From Ricinus communis (lineage: Eukaryota; Streptophyta; Magnoliopsida; Malpighiales; Euphorbiaceae): a stretch of DNA of 64,000 bases. Below the pieces are notes generated by a model, which searched no databases, was not told the DNA's origin, and was given only the letters and a program-made list of their open reading frames with translations. Location: the NCBI RefSeq assembly GCF_019578655.1, contig NC_063259.1:3646001-3710000 (forward strand), in the 5' to 3' direction. This document shows positions 1-14,326 of the stretch, one piece after another; position 1 is the stretch's first letter; each line of letters opens with the position of its first letter. A program made the translations under genes and the position numbers.

Positions 1-3000
1 CATTTAAGGAGTTGTTTCTCCATACTCGCAAATACACCAAAATTACGGGGTTATTTCTCTGATTGATAAATATCCCCGTACTGCGGGGTTGTTTTCTACG
101 AGGCTGTTTTCTCAGATTCATAAATATACATATTTTTACAGGGTTATTTTCTTATATTGACAAATATACCATGTTTTACGGGGTTATTTTCTCATATTAA
201 GTTATTAGAACTATTTTAGGGTGGTTTTGTAAAATTCATAAATTTACACGTTTTACGGGTTATTTTCTTATATTGACAAACATACCCCTTTTACGGGGTT
301 GTTTTCTCATACTCACATATATACCAAAATTACGGGATTATTTTCTCCGATTGATGAATATCCCGTATTACGGGATTGTTTTCTCATATAAAAAAATTTA
401 CACCTTCTACGAGGCTGTTTTCTCAAACTCGCAATTACACTACTTTTACGAGGTTATTTTCTCGAATTCATAAATTTACACGTTTTACGGGATTATTTTC
501 TTATATTAATAAATATACCACTTTTATGTGGTAGTTTTCTCATATTAAATTATTAGCACTACTATAGGGTTGTTTTGTCCAATTCATAAATTTACACGTT
601 TTAAGGGGTTATTTTCTTATATCGACAAATATACCCATTTTACAGTGTTGTTTTCTCATACTCTAAAATTAACGCATTTAAGGGGTTGTTTTTCCACACT
701 CGCAAATATACCAAAATTAAAGGGTTGTCTTCTAATTTTTATTAATAAACCTCTCTTACGGGATTCTTTTCTCATATTAAAAAATTTTCCCCTTCTACGA
801 GTCAGTTTTCTCATACTCGCAATTACACTACTTTTACGGGGTTGTTTTCTCATATTCATAAATATACACGTTTTACGGAGTTATTTTCTTATATTGATTA
901 AAATACCACTTTTACAGGGTTGTTTTCTCATATTAAATTATTAGCACTATTATGGGGTTGTTTTGTCAAATTCATAAATTTACACGTTTTACGGGGTTAT
1001 TCTCTTATATCGACAAATATACACCTTTTACTGGGCTGTTTTCTCAAACTCTAAAATTAACCCATTTAAAGGGTTGTTTTCCCATACTCACAAATATATC
1101 AAAATTACGGGGTTATTTTCTGCGACTGATAAATATCCCCGTATTACGGGAGTTGTTTTCTAACATTTTTAAATATACATGTTTTATTGGGTTGTCTTCT
1201 CATATTCATAAATGACACATTTTATGGGGTTATTTTCTAATATTGATAAATATACCACTTTTACGGGGTCATTTTCTCATATTAAATTATTAGCACTATT
1301 ATGGAGTTATTTTGTCAAATTCATAAATTTACACATTTTACGAGGTTATTTTCTTATATCGACTAACATACCCCTTTTATGGGGTTGTTTTCTCATACTC
1401 TACAATTAACACATTTAAGGGGTTGTTTTTCTATATTCATAAATATACCAAAATTACTGGGTTATATTTTCCGATTGATAAATATCCCCGTATTACAGGG
1501 TTGTTCTCTAATATTTATAGATATACCCCTCTTACGGGGTTATTTTCTCATGTTAAGAAATTTACCCCTTCTACAAGCCTGTTTTCTCCGACTCGCAATT
1601 ACACTACTTTTACGGCGTGGTTTTCTTATATTCATAAATATACACGTTTTACGGGGTTATTTTTGAACATTGATAAATATACCGCTTTTATAAGGTCGCT
1701 TACTCATATTAAATTATTAGCTCTATTATGGGGTTGTTTTCTCAAATTCATAAATATACACGTTTTATGGGTTATTTACTTATACCAACAAATATACTCC
1801 TTTTATGGGGTTGTTTTCTCATTGTATAAAATTAACCGATTTAAGGGGTTGTTTTCTCATACTCACAAATATACCAAAATTATAGGGTTATATTCTCTGA
1901 TTGATAAATATCCCCGTATTATGGAGTTATTTTCTAATATTTATAGATATACCCCTCTTACGGGGTTATATTTATATGAGGCTGTTTTCTCAGACTCGCA
2001 ATTACACTACTTTTATGGGGATGTTTTCTTAGATTTATAAATATACATGTTTTACAGGGTTATTTTCTTATATTGATAAATATACCACTTTTACAGGGTC
2101 ATTTTCTCATATTAAATTATTAATACTATTATGGGGTTCTTTTGTCAAATTCATAGATTTACACGTTTTGCGAGGTTATTTTCTTATAACGACAAATATA
2201 CCCCTTTTATGGGGTTGGTTTCTCATATTATAAATTTAACGCGTTTGCTTTCTCATATTATAAATTTAACCCATTTAAGGGGTTGCTTTCTCATACTCAC
2301 AAATATACCAAAATTATGGGGTTATTTTCTCTGATTGATAAATATCCCCGTATTTCGGGGTTGTTTTCTCATATTAAAAAATTTACCACTTCTACGAGAC
2401 TATTTTCTCAAACTCAAAATTACACTACTTTTACGGGGTTATTTTCTCAGATTCATAAATATACAGTTTTACAGGGTTATTTTCTTATATTGATAAATAT
2501 ACCACTTTTACGGGGGTGTTTCTGATATTAAATTATTAGCACTATTATGGGGTTGTGTTGTCAAATTCATAAATTTACATGTTTTACGGGGTTATTTTCT
2601 TATATCGATAAATATAACCCTTGTACGGGGTTGTTTTCTCATACTAAAAAATTAACCCATTTAAGGGGTTGTTTTCCCATACTCACAAATATATCAAAAT
2701 TACGGGGTTATTTTCTTCGAGTGAAAAATATCCCCGTATTACGGGGTTGTTTTCTAATATTTATAAATATACCCCTCTTACGGGGTTGTTTTCTTATATT
2801 AAAAAATTTATCCTTTTGACAAGGTTGTTTTCTTATACTCGTAATTACACTACTTTTACGGGGTTATTTTCTGAGATTCTTAAATATACACTTTTTATGG
2901 AGTTATTTCCTCCACTTTTCGGGGTCGTTTTCTCATATTAAATTATTAACACTATTATGGGTTTTTTCTCAAATTCATAAATATACACGTTTTACAGGAT

Positions 3001-6000
3001 TATTTTCTTATATCGACAAATATACCCCTTTTAGGGGGATGTTTTCTCATATTATAAAATTAACCAGTTTAAAGGGCTGTATATTTAAGGGGTTGTTTTC
3101 TTATACTCACAAATATACCAAAATTATGGGGTTATTTTCTTCGATTGATAAATATCCCCGTATTACGTGGTTGTTTTCTCATATTAAGAAATTTACCCCT
3201 TATGCGAGGCTGTTTTCTCAGACTCGAAATTACACTACTTTTACGGTGTTGTTTTCTCACATTCATAAATATACATGTTTTTAATGGTTATTTTCTTATG
3301 TTGACAAATATACTATGTTTTACGGGGTTATTTTCTCATATTTAATTATTAGAACTATTATGGGGTTGTTTTGTGAAATTCATAAATTTACACGTTTTAC
3401 AGGGTTATTTTCTTATATTGACAAACACACCCCTTTTATGGGGTTGTTTTCTCATACTCACAAATATACAAAAATTACAGGTTTATTTCCTCTGATTGAT
3501 GAATATCCCTTATTACGGGGTTGTTTTCTTATATTAAAAAATTTACCTCTTCTATTAGGCTGTTTTCTCAAACTGGCAATTACACTATTTTTACGGGGTT
3601 CTTTTCTCAGATAAAAAATATACACGGTTTACGCAGTTATTTTCTTATATTGATAAATATACCACTTTTATGGGGTCGTTTACTCATATTAAATTATTAG
3701 CACTATTATGGGGTTGTTTTGTCATATTAATAAATTTACATATTTTATGGGATTATTTTCTTATGTCGACAAATATACCCCTTTTACTAGGCTGTTTTCT
3801 CACACTCTAAAATTAACCCATTTAAGGGGTTGTTTTCTTATACTCACAAATGTACCAAAATTACGGGGTTATTTTCTTCGACTGATAAATATCCCCGTAT
3901 TACGGAGTTGTTTTCTCATATTAGAAAATTTACCTCATCCACGAGGCTAATTACTCAGACTAGCAATTACACTACTTTTACGGGGTTTCTTTATCAGATT
4001 CACAAATATACATGTTTTACGGGGTTATTTTCTTGTATTGATAAATATACCACTTTTACGGGGTCGTTTTCTCATTTTAAATTATTAACACTATTATGGG
4101 GTTGTTTTATCAAATTCATAAATTTACACGTTTTAGGGGGTTATTTTCTTATATCGACAAATATACCTCTTTTATGGGGTTGTTTTCTCATACTCACAAA
4201 TATACTAAAATTACGGGGTTATTTTCTCCCATTGATGAATATCTTCGTATTCATCTATCGCAATTACACTATTTTTACGGGGTTGTTTTCTCAGATTTAT
4301 AAATAGACACGTTTTACGGGGTTATTTTCTTATATTGATAAATACACCACTTTTACGTGGTCATTTTCTCATATTAAATTATTAGCACTATTTTGGAGTT
4401 GTTTTGTCCAATTCATAAATTTACACATTTCACAGGATTATTTTCTTATATCGATAAATATACCCCTTTTACGGGGTTGTTTTCTCATACTCTAAAATTA
4501 CAGGGTTACTTTCTCCGATTGATAAATATCACCGTGTTACGGCGTTGTTTTCAAATATTTATAAATATACCCTCTTACGGGTTATTTTCTCATATTAAAA
4601 AATTTACCCCTTCTACAAGGCTGTTTTTTCAGACTCGCAATTACACTAATTTTAGGAGGTTGTTTTCTCAGATTCATAAATATACACACTTTACTGGGTT
4701 ATTTTCTTATATTGATAAATATACTACTTTTATGGGGTCGTTTTCTCATATTATATTATTAGCACTATTATGTGGTTGTTTTCTCAAAGTCATAAATTTC
4801 CAAGTTTTATGGGGTTATTTTCTTATATCGACAAATATACCCCTTTTATGGGATCGTTTTCTCATATTAAATTATTATACTATTATGGTGTTCTTTTGTC
4901 TGATTCATAAATATACACGTTTTACGGGGTTATTTTCTTATATCAACAAATATACCCCTTTTACGAGGTGGTTTTTTCATATTAAATTATTAGCACTATT
5001 ACGGTGTTCTTCTGTCAGAATCATAAATATACACGCTTTACGGGGTTGTTTTCTTATATCGATAAATATACCCCTTTTACGGGGTTGTTTTCTCATATTA
5101 TAAAATTGACCCATTTAAGGGGTTATTTTATCATACTCACAAATATACCAAAATTATGGGGTTATTTTCTCTGACTAATAAATATCCTCGTATTACGTGG
5201 TTGTTTTCTCATATTAAAAAATTTACCCCATCTACGAGGCTGTTTGTTTAGACTCACAATTACACTACTTTTACGGGGTTATTTTCTCATATTCATAAAT
5301 ATACACTTGTTATGGGGTTATTTTCTCATATTCATAAATATACACATTTTACGGGGTTATTTTCTTATATTGGAAAATATACCACTTTTAGGGGGGTGTT
5401 TTCTCATATTAAATTATTAGCACTATTATGGGGTTGTTTTGTCAAATTCATAAATTTACACGTTTTACGGGGTTATTTTCTTATATCGATAAATATACCC
5501 CTTTTACGGGGTTGTTTTCTTATACTTTAAAATTAACCCATTTAAAGGGTTGTTTTTCCATACTCACAAATATACCAAAATTACGGGGTTATTTTCTCCG
5601 ATTGATAAATATCCCCGTATTACGGGGTTGTTTTCTAATATTTATAAATATACCCCTCTTACAGGGTTGTTCTCTCATATTAAAAAATTTACCCCTTCTA
5701 CGAGTCTATTTTCTTAGACTCCCAATTAGACTACCTTTGTGGGGTTGTCTTCTCATATTCATAAATTTGCACATTTTACGACGTTATTTTCTTATATTGA
5801 GAAATATACCACTTTTCCAAGGTCGTTTTCTCATATTAAATTATGGGAATTTTTTTTCAAATTCATAAATTTACAAGTTTTACGGGGTTATTTTCTTAAA
5901 CTGACAAATATACCCCTTTTATGGGGTTGTTTTATCATATTATAAAATCAACCCATTTAAGGGGTTGTTTTCTCATACTCACAAATATACCAAAATTACG

Positions 6001-7636
6001 GAGTTATTTTCTTTGATTGATAAATATCCCTGTTTTACGGGGTTGCTTTCTCATATTAAAATATTTACCACTTCTATGAAGTTGTTTTCTCAAACTCGCA
6101 ATTACACTATGTTTACGGGGTTATTTTCTAAGATTCATAAATATACACGTCTTACAGGGTTATTTTCTTATATTGATAAATATACCACTTTTACGGGGGT
6201 TTTTCCTCATATTAAATTATTAGCACTATTATGGGATTGTTTTGTTAAATTCATAAATATATACGTTTTACGGGGTTAATTTCTTATATCCACAAATCTA
6301 CCCCTTTTACGGGGTTGTTTTCCCATACTCACAAACATACCAAAATTACGGGATTATTTTCTTCGAGTGAAAGATATCCCCTTATTACGGGGTTGTTTTC
6401 TAATATTTATAAATATACCCCGCTTACGGGGTTGTTTTCTCATATTAATAAATTTACCCATTCTACCAGGTTGTTTTTTCAGACTCGAAATTACACTACT
6501 TTTACATGGTTGTTTTCTCAAATAAATAAATATACACATTTTATGGGGTTATTTTCTTATATTGATAAATATACCACTTTTCCGGGGTCGTTTTCTCATA
6601 TTAAATTATTAACACTATTATGGGGTTGTTTTTCTCAAATTCATAAATATACAAGTTTTACAGGGTTATTTTCTAAATATACCCCTTTACGGGGTTGTTT
6701 TCTCATATTATAAAATTAACCCATTTAAAGGGTTGTATATTTAAGGTGTTGTTTTCTCATACTCACAAATATACCAAAATTACGGGGTTATTTTCTTCGA
6801 TTGATAAATATTCCCGTATTACGAGGTTGTTTTCTCATATTAAAAAATTGACCCCATCTACAAGGCTGTTTTCTCAAACTCGCAATTGCACTACTTTTAC
6901 AGGGTTGTTTTCTGAGATTCATAAATATACACGTTTCACTTGGTTATTTTCTTATATTGATAAATATACCACTTTTACAGGATTGTTTTCTCATATTAAA
7001 TTATTAGCATTATTATAGGGTTGTTTTGTCAAATTCATAAATTTACACATTTTACAAAGTTATTTTCTTATATAGACAAGTATACTTCTTTTATGGGGTT
7101 GTTTTCTCATACACAAAAATATACCAAAATTATGGGGTTATTTTCTTTGATTGATAAATATCCCCGTATTACGGGGTTGTTTTCTCATATTAAAAAATTA
7201 ACCCCTTCTGTAATGCTATTTTCTCTTACTAAAAATACACTACTTTTGTGGGGTTGTTTTCTGAGATTCATAAATATATGCATTTTACGGGGTTATTTTC
7301 TTATATTGATAAATATACCACGTTTTACGGGGTTATTTTCTCATATTTATTAGCACTATTATGGGGTTGTTTTGTCAAATTCATATATATACTTGTTTTA
7401 CGGGGTTATTTTCTTATATCGACAAACATACCCCTTTTACGGGGTTGTTTTCTCATACTAAAAAATATACCAAAATCACGGGGTTATTTTCTTCGATTGA
7501 TGAATATCCCCGTATTACGGGGTTGTTTTCTCATATTAAAATATTTACACCTTCTACGATGCTTTTTTCTCAAACTCACAATTATACTACTTTTACGGAT
7601 TCATTTTCTCATATTCATAAATACATGTTTTACGGG
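1..7636 (+). repeat. 39-bp satellite with 10-11-monomer higher-order repeat, forward array
   Basis: This is a continuous tandem array of ~38-40 bp monomers. Each has a core like TTACGGGGTTGTTTTCTCAT followed by a variable AT-rich half. Monomer types recur in fixed order. Their tags are: CAAATTCATAAATTTACACG; ATCGACAAATATACCCC; CTAAAATTAACCCATTTAA; CTCACAAATATACCAAAATT; GATTGATAAATATCCCCGTA; an optional ATTTATAAATATACCCCTC; AAAAAATTTACCCCTTC; CTCGCAATTACACTAC; ATTCATAAATATACACG; TTGATAAATATACCAC; and AAATTATTAGCACTATTATG. The last tag recurs at about 551, 939, 1288, 1715, 2118, 2534, 2944, 3347, 3695, 4083 and 4380. The spacings are mostly 348-427 bp, that is 9, 10 or 11 monomers. No host gene is visible. 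The open frames here are a by-product of the 13-codon period. Confidence 0.95.
551..938 (+). repeat. Representative HOR unit (388 bp, about 10 monomers)
   Basis: This interval runs from one TATTAGCACTA-type tag to the next and contains about ten monomers in the order described for the array. Neighbouring units vary in length because single monomers are gained or lost, most visibly the ATTTATAAATATACCCCTC type. That pattern is what unequal exchange between HOR copies leaves behind. Confidence 0.85.
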
Positions 7637-7646
7637 ATTATTTATC
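7633..7646. other. Orientation-switch junction of the satellite (left)
   Basis: Up to about 7,636 the array reads forward (CATGTTTTACGGGATTATTT). From about 7,640 it reads as the reverse complement (TATCAATCGAAGAAAATAAC) and remains so for 44 kb. The junction overlaps the string ACGGGATTATTT, which resembles both the forward core and the reverse-orientation ACGGGGATATTT. The join therefore sits in microhomology. It may be an inversion breakpoint or an assembly join; the sequence alone does not decide. Confidence 0.8.
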
Positions 7647-10600
7647 AATCGAAGAAAATAACCCCGTAATTTTAGTATTTTTGTGAATATGAGAAAACAA
7701 CCCCATAAAAGGGGTATATTTGTCGATATAACCCATGGCGTGTATGTTGTGATTTGAGGCAACCCATGTAAACGACCCAAAGTGGTATATTATCAAGAAA
7801 TAAGCGTGTAAAAAATATGTTATGAAAACAACCATAAAAGTCAATTACGAGTCTGAGAAGCAACCTCGTAGGGAGAGAGGTAAATTTTTATTGAGAAAAC
7901 AACCCCGTAATATGGGAATATTTATCAATCAGAGAAAATAACCCCGTAATATTGGTATATTGGTGAGTATGAGAAAACGACCCCTTAAATGGGTTAATTT
8001 TGTAATATGAGAAAACACTCACGTAAAAGGGGTATATCTGTCAATATAAAAAATAACCACGTAAAGCGTATATATCGGTTTGAAAAAACAGCGGAATGGT
8101 GCTGTGTTTATATGTGAAAGCGACCGTAAAAATATATTTATCAATATAAGAAAATAACTTAAACGGTATATTTATGAATCCGAGAAAACAACCCCGTAAA
8201 GCATCAGTGTAATTCTGATGCGAAAATATCCTCGTAGAAAGAGTAAATTTTTAATATTAGAAAATAATTAAGTAGAGGGCATGTTTATAAATGTTGAAAA
8301 CAACCCCTTAATTCTTGTATATTTGTGATTATGGAAAAATAACCCCTTAAATGGGTTAACTTTAGAGTATGAGAAAACAACCCCGTAAAAGGGTATATTT
8401 GTCGATATAAGTAAATAACGACATAAAACGTGTAAATTTATGGATAATTAATATGAAAGCGACCCGTAAAGTGGTATGTTATCAATATGAAAAATATTTC
8501 CGTAAACGTATCATTTTGAATGCTGAAAACAATACTTAGTAGTGGCAGTATGCCGAATGAATGCCTGCGAGTGGAAGAGTTCTGTAATATGAGGGCACAA
8601 CCGTCTGGTTATTATGTCGGAGAAAATAACCTCATTTGACCGGTATTTGTGAGTTTGAGAAAACAACCCCTTAAATGGGTTAATTTTATAATATGAGAAA
8701 ATAACCCCATAAAGGGTATATTTGTGATATAATAAAATAACCAAGAAACAACCCGTCGTGTCAATCCATAAAAAATAACTTCAGGTAAGCGTGTGTGTTA
8801 ATGAATTTGAGAAAACAACCGTAAATATAATTCGTGAGTAAGCGACCCTGGTAGAAGGGTAAATTTTTAATATGAGAAAACAACGTATAAAAGGGTATAT
8901 TTATAAATATTAAGAAACAACCCGTAATCAGGAAAAATTTATCAATGGGAAAATAACGTAATTTTTGTATATTTGGTTGGTGGAAAACAATCGCCGATGA
9001 AACAACTTTGGAGTATGAAAAACAGCCCGTAAAGGGGTATGTTGTAGATATCAAAATAATCCGTAAAGCGATGTAAATTATAAATTTGAAAAACAACCCC
9101 AGTATCGTAATGTAAAGTTAATATAGGCGATTGTAAAATATTATATTTATCAAGATAAGAAAATAACCGTAAAATGTGTATATTTATGAATCTAAGAAAA
9201 CAACTTTAGTTTTAAAAGTAGTGTAATTTGTGAGTGGAGACCAACGACCTAGATGGGGTGCAATTTTTAATGTGGGAAAAATCTGATAAATGGGGTTGTG
9301 ATTGGAGAAGAAGCAGAAATTTTTTAGTATATTGTTGGTATAGAAAACAACCCCTGAACAGTAAATTTTTAATATGAGAACTCACGGAGGGGTATACTTT
9401 GATATAAAGAAATAACCAGAAAGCGTTAAAATTTGACAATCATACTAGTGCTAATAATTTAATATGAAAACGACTACGTAAAGTGGTATATTTGCTGATA
9501 TAAAGAAAATACCTCATAAATCTTTGTTTTGTGGATATTTCTTAATAGCTGTGGAGGTGTTTTTTAATTTGAGAAAACAACCCGTATCGGGATATTTTCA
9601 CTCCGAAAATAGCATAGTTTTTGGTATGTTGGTGTGAAAACAACCCCTTAAATGGGTTAATTTTATAATATGAGAAAACAACCCCTAAAAGGAGTATATT
9701 TGTCGATATAAGAAAATAATCCGTAAACGTGTATTATGGGTTTAAAAACAACTCCATAATAGTGCTAATAATTAATATATGAAAAAAAATGACCCAAAGA
9801 GTGGTATATAATATTGTATGTTATGAATGCGAAACAATCAAAAGTAAATTGGTGTGATTGCGGTCGAGAAACAACCTCGTGGGAAGGGATAAACCCGTGA
9901 CTCAACACAATGGAAATTTATCGATCGGAAAATAACCCCGTAATTTTGGCATATTTGTGGTCAAGAAAACAACCCCTTAAATGAGTTAGTTTTATAATAT
10001 GAGAAAACAACCCCGTAAAAGGGGTATATTCATCGATAAAGAAAATAACCCCGTAAAAACGTGTTTGATTATGAATTTGAGAAAACAACCATAATAGTGC
10101 TAATAATTTAATATCGAGAAAGCGACCCGTAAATGTGGTATACTTGTCAATGACCAGAAGGCCAGCATGAACGTGTGTATGTTTATGATCGGAGGCAACC
10201 CGTAAAACAGGTGTAATTGCGGTGTGGCTACCGTCGTCGTAGAGGGTGGACTAATGAAAATGGCCCGTAACATGAGGATATTTATCAATCGGAGAAAATA
10301 ACCACGTGATTTTGTTATGTTTGTGGTGTGAAAACAACCCGCAAATGGGTTAATTTTATAATGTGAGACAACAACCGTAAAGGAAATATATTATGATATG
10401 AAAATACGTGTGTATGTTGGAATTTGAAAAATAACCTATAGCAGGAAAGCGACCGTAAAAATGTTATGTTATATCAATATGAAAATAACCATAAAGCGTG
10501 TATTTTAGTCTGGAAAACAACCCGTAAAATGTATTCTGATATGAGAACATCTCGTAGAAGGGATAAATTTTTAACATGAGAAAACAACCTGAGGGATGTT

Positions 10601-11358
10601 ATCAATCCGAGAAAATAACCCCGTAATTTTGGTATATTTGTGAGTATGAGAAACAAACTCTTAAATGGGTTAATTTTATAATATGAGAAAACAATCCCGT
10701 AAAAGGGGTATATTTGTCGATAAAAGAAAATAATATCGTACAACGTGTATATTTAATAATTTGAGAAAACAACTCCATAATAGTGCTAATAATTTAATAT
10801 GATAAAACGAGCCCGTAAAATGTTATATTTATCAGTATAAGAAAATAACGGTAAATAATGTATTTATGAATCGAAAAACAACCCGTAAAGTAGTATAGTG
10901 CTTGTGTGAGAAAACAACCTTGTAAAAGGGGTAAATTTCTTAATATGAGAAAGCAACCCCATAAGAGGGTAAATTTTTTTAATCTGAGAGAACAACCTCG
11001 TAATATTTGGATATTTATCAATCGGAGATAATAACCCCGTAATTTTGGTATATTTGTGGGTATGAGAAAACAACCCGTTAAATGGGTTAATATTATAATA
11101 TGAGAAAACAACCGTAAAAATCATATTTTGTGGATGAAGAGAAAATAGCAGTAAAACATATATGTTATGAATTTGAAAAATAACTCAATAATTCTAATAA
11201 TTTAATGAGAAAAAATACCCGTAAAAGTGGTGTATTTATTAATATAAGAAATAAATCAGTAAAGCGTGTATATTAATCCGAGAAACAACTCCAAATAAAA
11301 CGAATATTGCAAGTCTGAAAACACCACTGGTAGAGGTGAATTTTTAATGGCAGAAACA
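7647..11358 (-). repeat. Eroded, indel-rich satellite array, reversed
   Basis: The HOR is still recognisable in reverse orientation (ATGGGTTAATTTTATAATATGAG and related monomers), but small deletions are very frequent. The CCCC run of the core is often cut to CC or C (AACCGTAAA instead of AACCCCGTAAA), and other spans of several bases are lost. Indel density is far above the arrays on either side. The segment runs up to a 500-N gap and erosion continues just beyond it to about 12,000. Poor consensus next to an unresolved gap explains this more simply than biological decay, but both remain possible. Confidence 0.85.
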
Positions 11359-11858
11359 NNNNNNNNNNNNNNNNNNNNNNNNNNNNNNNNNNNNNNNNNN
11401 NNNNNNNNNNNNNNNNNNNNNNNNNNNNNNNNNNNNNNNNNNNNNNNNNNNNNNNNNNNNNNNNNNNNNNNNNNNNNNNNNNNNNNNNNNNNNNNNNNNN
11501 NNNNNNNNNNNNNNNNNNNNNNNNNNNNNNNNNNNNNNNNNNNNNNNNNNNNNNNNNNNNNNNNNNNNNNNNNNNNNNNNNNNNNNNNNNNNNNNNNNNN
11601 NNNNNNNNNNNNNNNNNNNNNNNNNNNNNNNNNNNNNNNNNNNNNNNNNNNNNNNNNNNNNNNNNNNNNNNNNNNNNNNNNNNNNNNNNNNNNNNNNNNN
11701 NNNNNNNNNNNNNNNNNNNNNNNNNNNNNNNNNNNNNNNNNNNNNNNNNNNNNNNNNNNNNNNNNNNNNNNNNNNNNNNNNNNNNNNNNNNNNNNNNNNN
11801 NNNNNNNNNNNNNNNNNNNNNNNNNNNNNNNNNNNNNNNNNNNNNNNNNNNNNNNNNN
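11359..11858. other. Assembly gap, exactly 500 N
   Basis: An uninterrupted run of 500 N, a round placeholder length, so the true size is probably unknown. Satellite sequence in the same orientation lies on both sides. Confidence 0.99.
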
Positions 11859-13936
11859 TATATTTATGGTATGAGAAAACAACCCCGAATGGGTTAATTT
11901 TATAATATGAGAAAACAACCATAAAAGGGTATATTTCGATATAAAGAAAATAACCCCTTAAAAGCGTGTATATTTATGAATTTGACAAAACAACTTCGTT
12001 CAATTACGTATTGCTAATAATTTAATATGAGAAAACGACCCCGTAAAAGTGGTATAATTATCGATCTAAGAAAATAATCCCATAAAACGTATGTATTTAT
12101 GAATCTAAGAAAATAATCCCGTAAAAGTAGTGTAATTGCGAGTCTCAGAAAACAGCCTCGTAGATGGGTTAAATTTTTTAATATTAGAAGACAACCCCGT
12201 AATACGGGGTTATTTATCAATTGGAGGAAATAACCCCGTAATTTTAGTATATTTATGAGTATGAGAAAACAACCTCGTAAAAGGGGTATATTTGTCGATA
12301 TAAGAAAATAACCCTGTAAAACGTGTACATTTAAATATTTGATAAAATAACCGCATAATAGTGCTAATAATTTAATATGAGAAAATGACCCCGTAAAAGT
12401 GGTATATTTATCAATATAAGAAAATAACCCCGTAAAATGTGTATATTTATGAATATGAGAAAATAACCCCATAAAAGTAGTGTAATTGCGACTCTGAGAA
12501 ATCAGCCTCATAGATGGGGTAAATTTTTTAATATGAGAAAACAACCCCGTAATATGGGGACATTTATCAATCGAAGAAAATAACCCCGTAATTTTTGTAT
12601 ATTTGTGAGTATGACAAAACAACCCCTTAAATGGGTTAATTTTATAATATGAAAAAATAACCCCGTAAAAGGGGTATATTTGTCGATATAAGGAAATAAC
12701 CATTAAAACGTGTAAATTTATGAATTTGGCAAAACAATTCCATAATAGTGCTAATAATTTAATATGAGAAAACCACCCCGTATAAGTGGTATAATTATCG
12801 ATATAAGAAAATAATCCCGTAAAATGTCTATTATTTATGAATCTGAGAAAACAACCCCGTAAAAGTAGTGTAATTCCGAGTCTTAGAAAATAGCCTCGTA
12901 GAAAGGGTAAGTTTTTTAATAAGAGAAATAAACCCCGTAAGATAGGTATATTTATAAATATTAGAAAACAACCCCGTAATACGAGGGTAATTATCAATCG
13001 GAGAAAATAACCGCGTAATTTTTGTATACTTGTGAGTATGGGAAAACAACCCCTTAAATGGGTTAACTTTAGAGTATGAGAAAATAACCCCGTAATAGGG
13101 GTATATTTGTCGATACAAGAAAATAACTCCGTAAAACGTGTAAACTTATGGATTTGAAAAAACAACGACATACTAGTGCTAATAATTTAATATGAGAAAA
13201 CGACTCTGTAAAAGTGGTATATTTATCAATACAAGAAAATAACTCGTAAAACGTGTATATTTATGAATCTAAGAAAACAACCCCGTAAAAGTAGTGTAAT
13301 TGCGAGTCTGAGAAACATCCTCGTAGAAGGAGTATATTTTTTAATATGAGAAAACAACCCTGCTATACGGGGATATTTATCAATTGGAGAAAATAACCCC
13401 GTAATTTTTATAAATTTGTGAGTCTGTGAAAACAACCCCTTAAATAGGTTAATTTTATAATATGAGAAAACAATGCCATAAAAAGGATATCTTTGTCGAT
13501 AAAAGAAATAACCCCGTAAAATGTGTATATTTATGAATTTGAGAAAACAACCCCATATTAGTGCTAATCATTTAATATGAGAAAACGATCCCGTAAAAGT
13601 GGTATAATTATCGAAATAAGAAAATAATCCCATAAAACATGTGTATTTATGAATATGAGAAAACAACCTCGTAAAAGTAGTGTAATTGCGAGTCTGAGAA
13701 AACAACCTCGTAGATGGGGTAAATTTTTTAATAAGAGAAAATAACCCGTGTCTGGGGTTATTATAAATCGAATAACCCCGTAATTTGTTATATTGTGAGT
13801 TGAGAAAACAACCCTTAAATGGTTAATTTTAGAAGTGAGAAAACAACCAAGTAAAAGGGGTATATTTGTCGATATAAGAAGATAACCTCGTAAAAAACAT
13901 CTAAATTTAAAAATTTGATAAAACAACCCTATAGTA

Positions 13937-14326
13937 GTGCTAATAATTTAATATGAGAAAATAACCCTGTAAAAGTGGTATATTTATCAATATAAGAAAA
14001 TGACCTTGTAAAACGTGTATATTTATGAATCTAAGAAAACAATCCCGTAAAAGTAGTGTAATTGCGAGTCTAAGAAAACAACCTCGTAGATGGGGTAAAT
14101 TTTTTAATAAGAGAGAATAACCCCGTACTACGGGGTTATTTATAAATCGAAGGAAATAACCCCATAATTTTGTTATATTTGTGAGTGTGAGAAAACAACC
14201 CCTTAAATGGGTTAATTTTAGAGTACAAAAAAATAACCCCGTAAAAAGGGTATATTTGTTAATATAAGAAGATAACCCCGTAAAAAACGTCTAAATTTAA
14301 AAATTTGATAAAACAACCCTATAGTA
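13937..14326 (-). repeat. HOR copy of 390 bp (10 x 39), adjacent to a near-identical copy
   Basis: The stretch around 13,880-14,100 is repeated almost unchanged at 14,270-14,490 with an offset of exactly 390 bp. It shares unusual variants such as AACGTCTAAATTTAAAAATT and CCCTATAGTAGTGC. This is a recent tandem HOR duplication and gives the cleanest estimate of the unit length. Confidence 0.85.

Noticed and set aside
1..7636. Many open frames of 60-240 codons with 13-residue repeats
   Set aside because: They occur in all three forward frames and often in reverse as well. The period is exactly the satellite monomer, they start and stop at random mutations, and no known domain or splice structure is seen.
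7647..11358. Apparent new repeat subfamily left of the gap
   Set aside because: The differences are mostly lost bases at homopolymers, concentrated around an assembly gap; consensus error explains them better than a distinct family.
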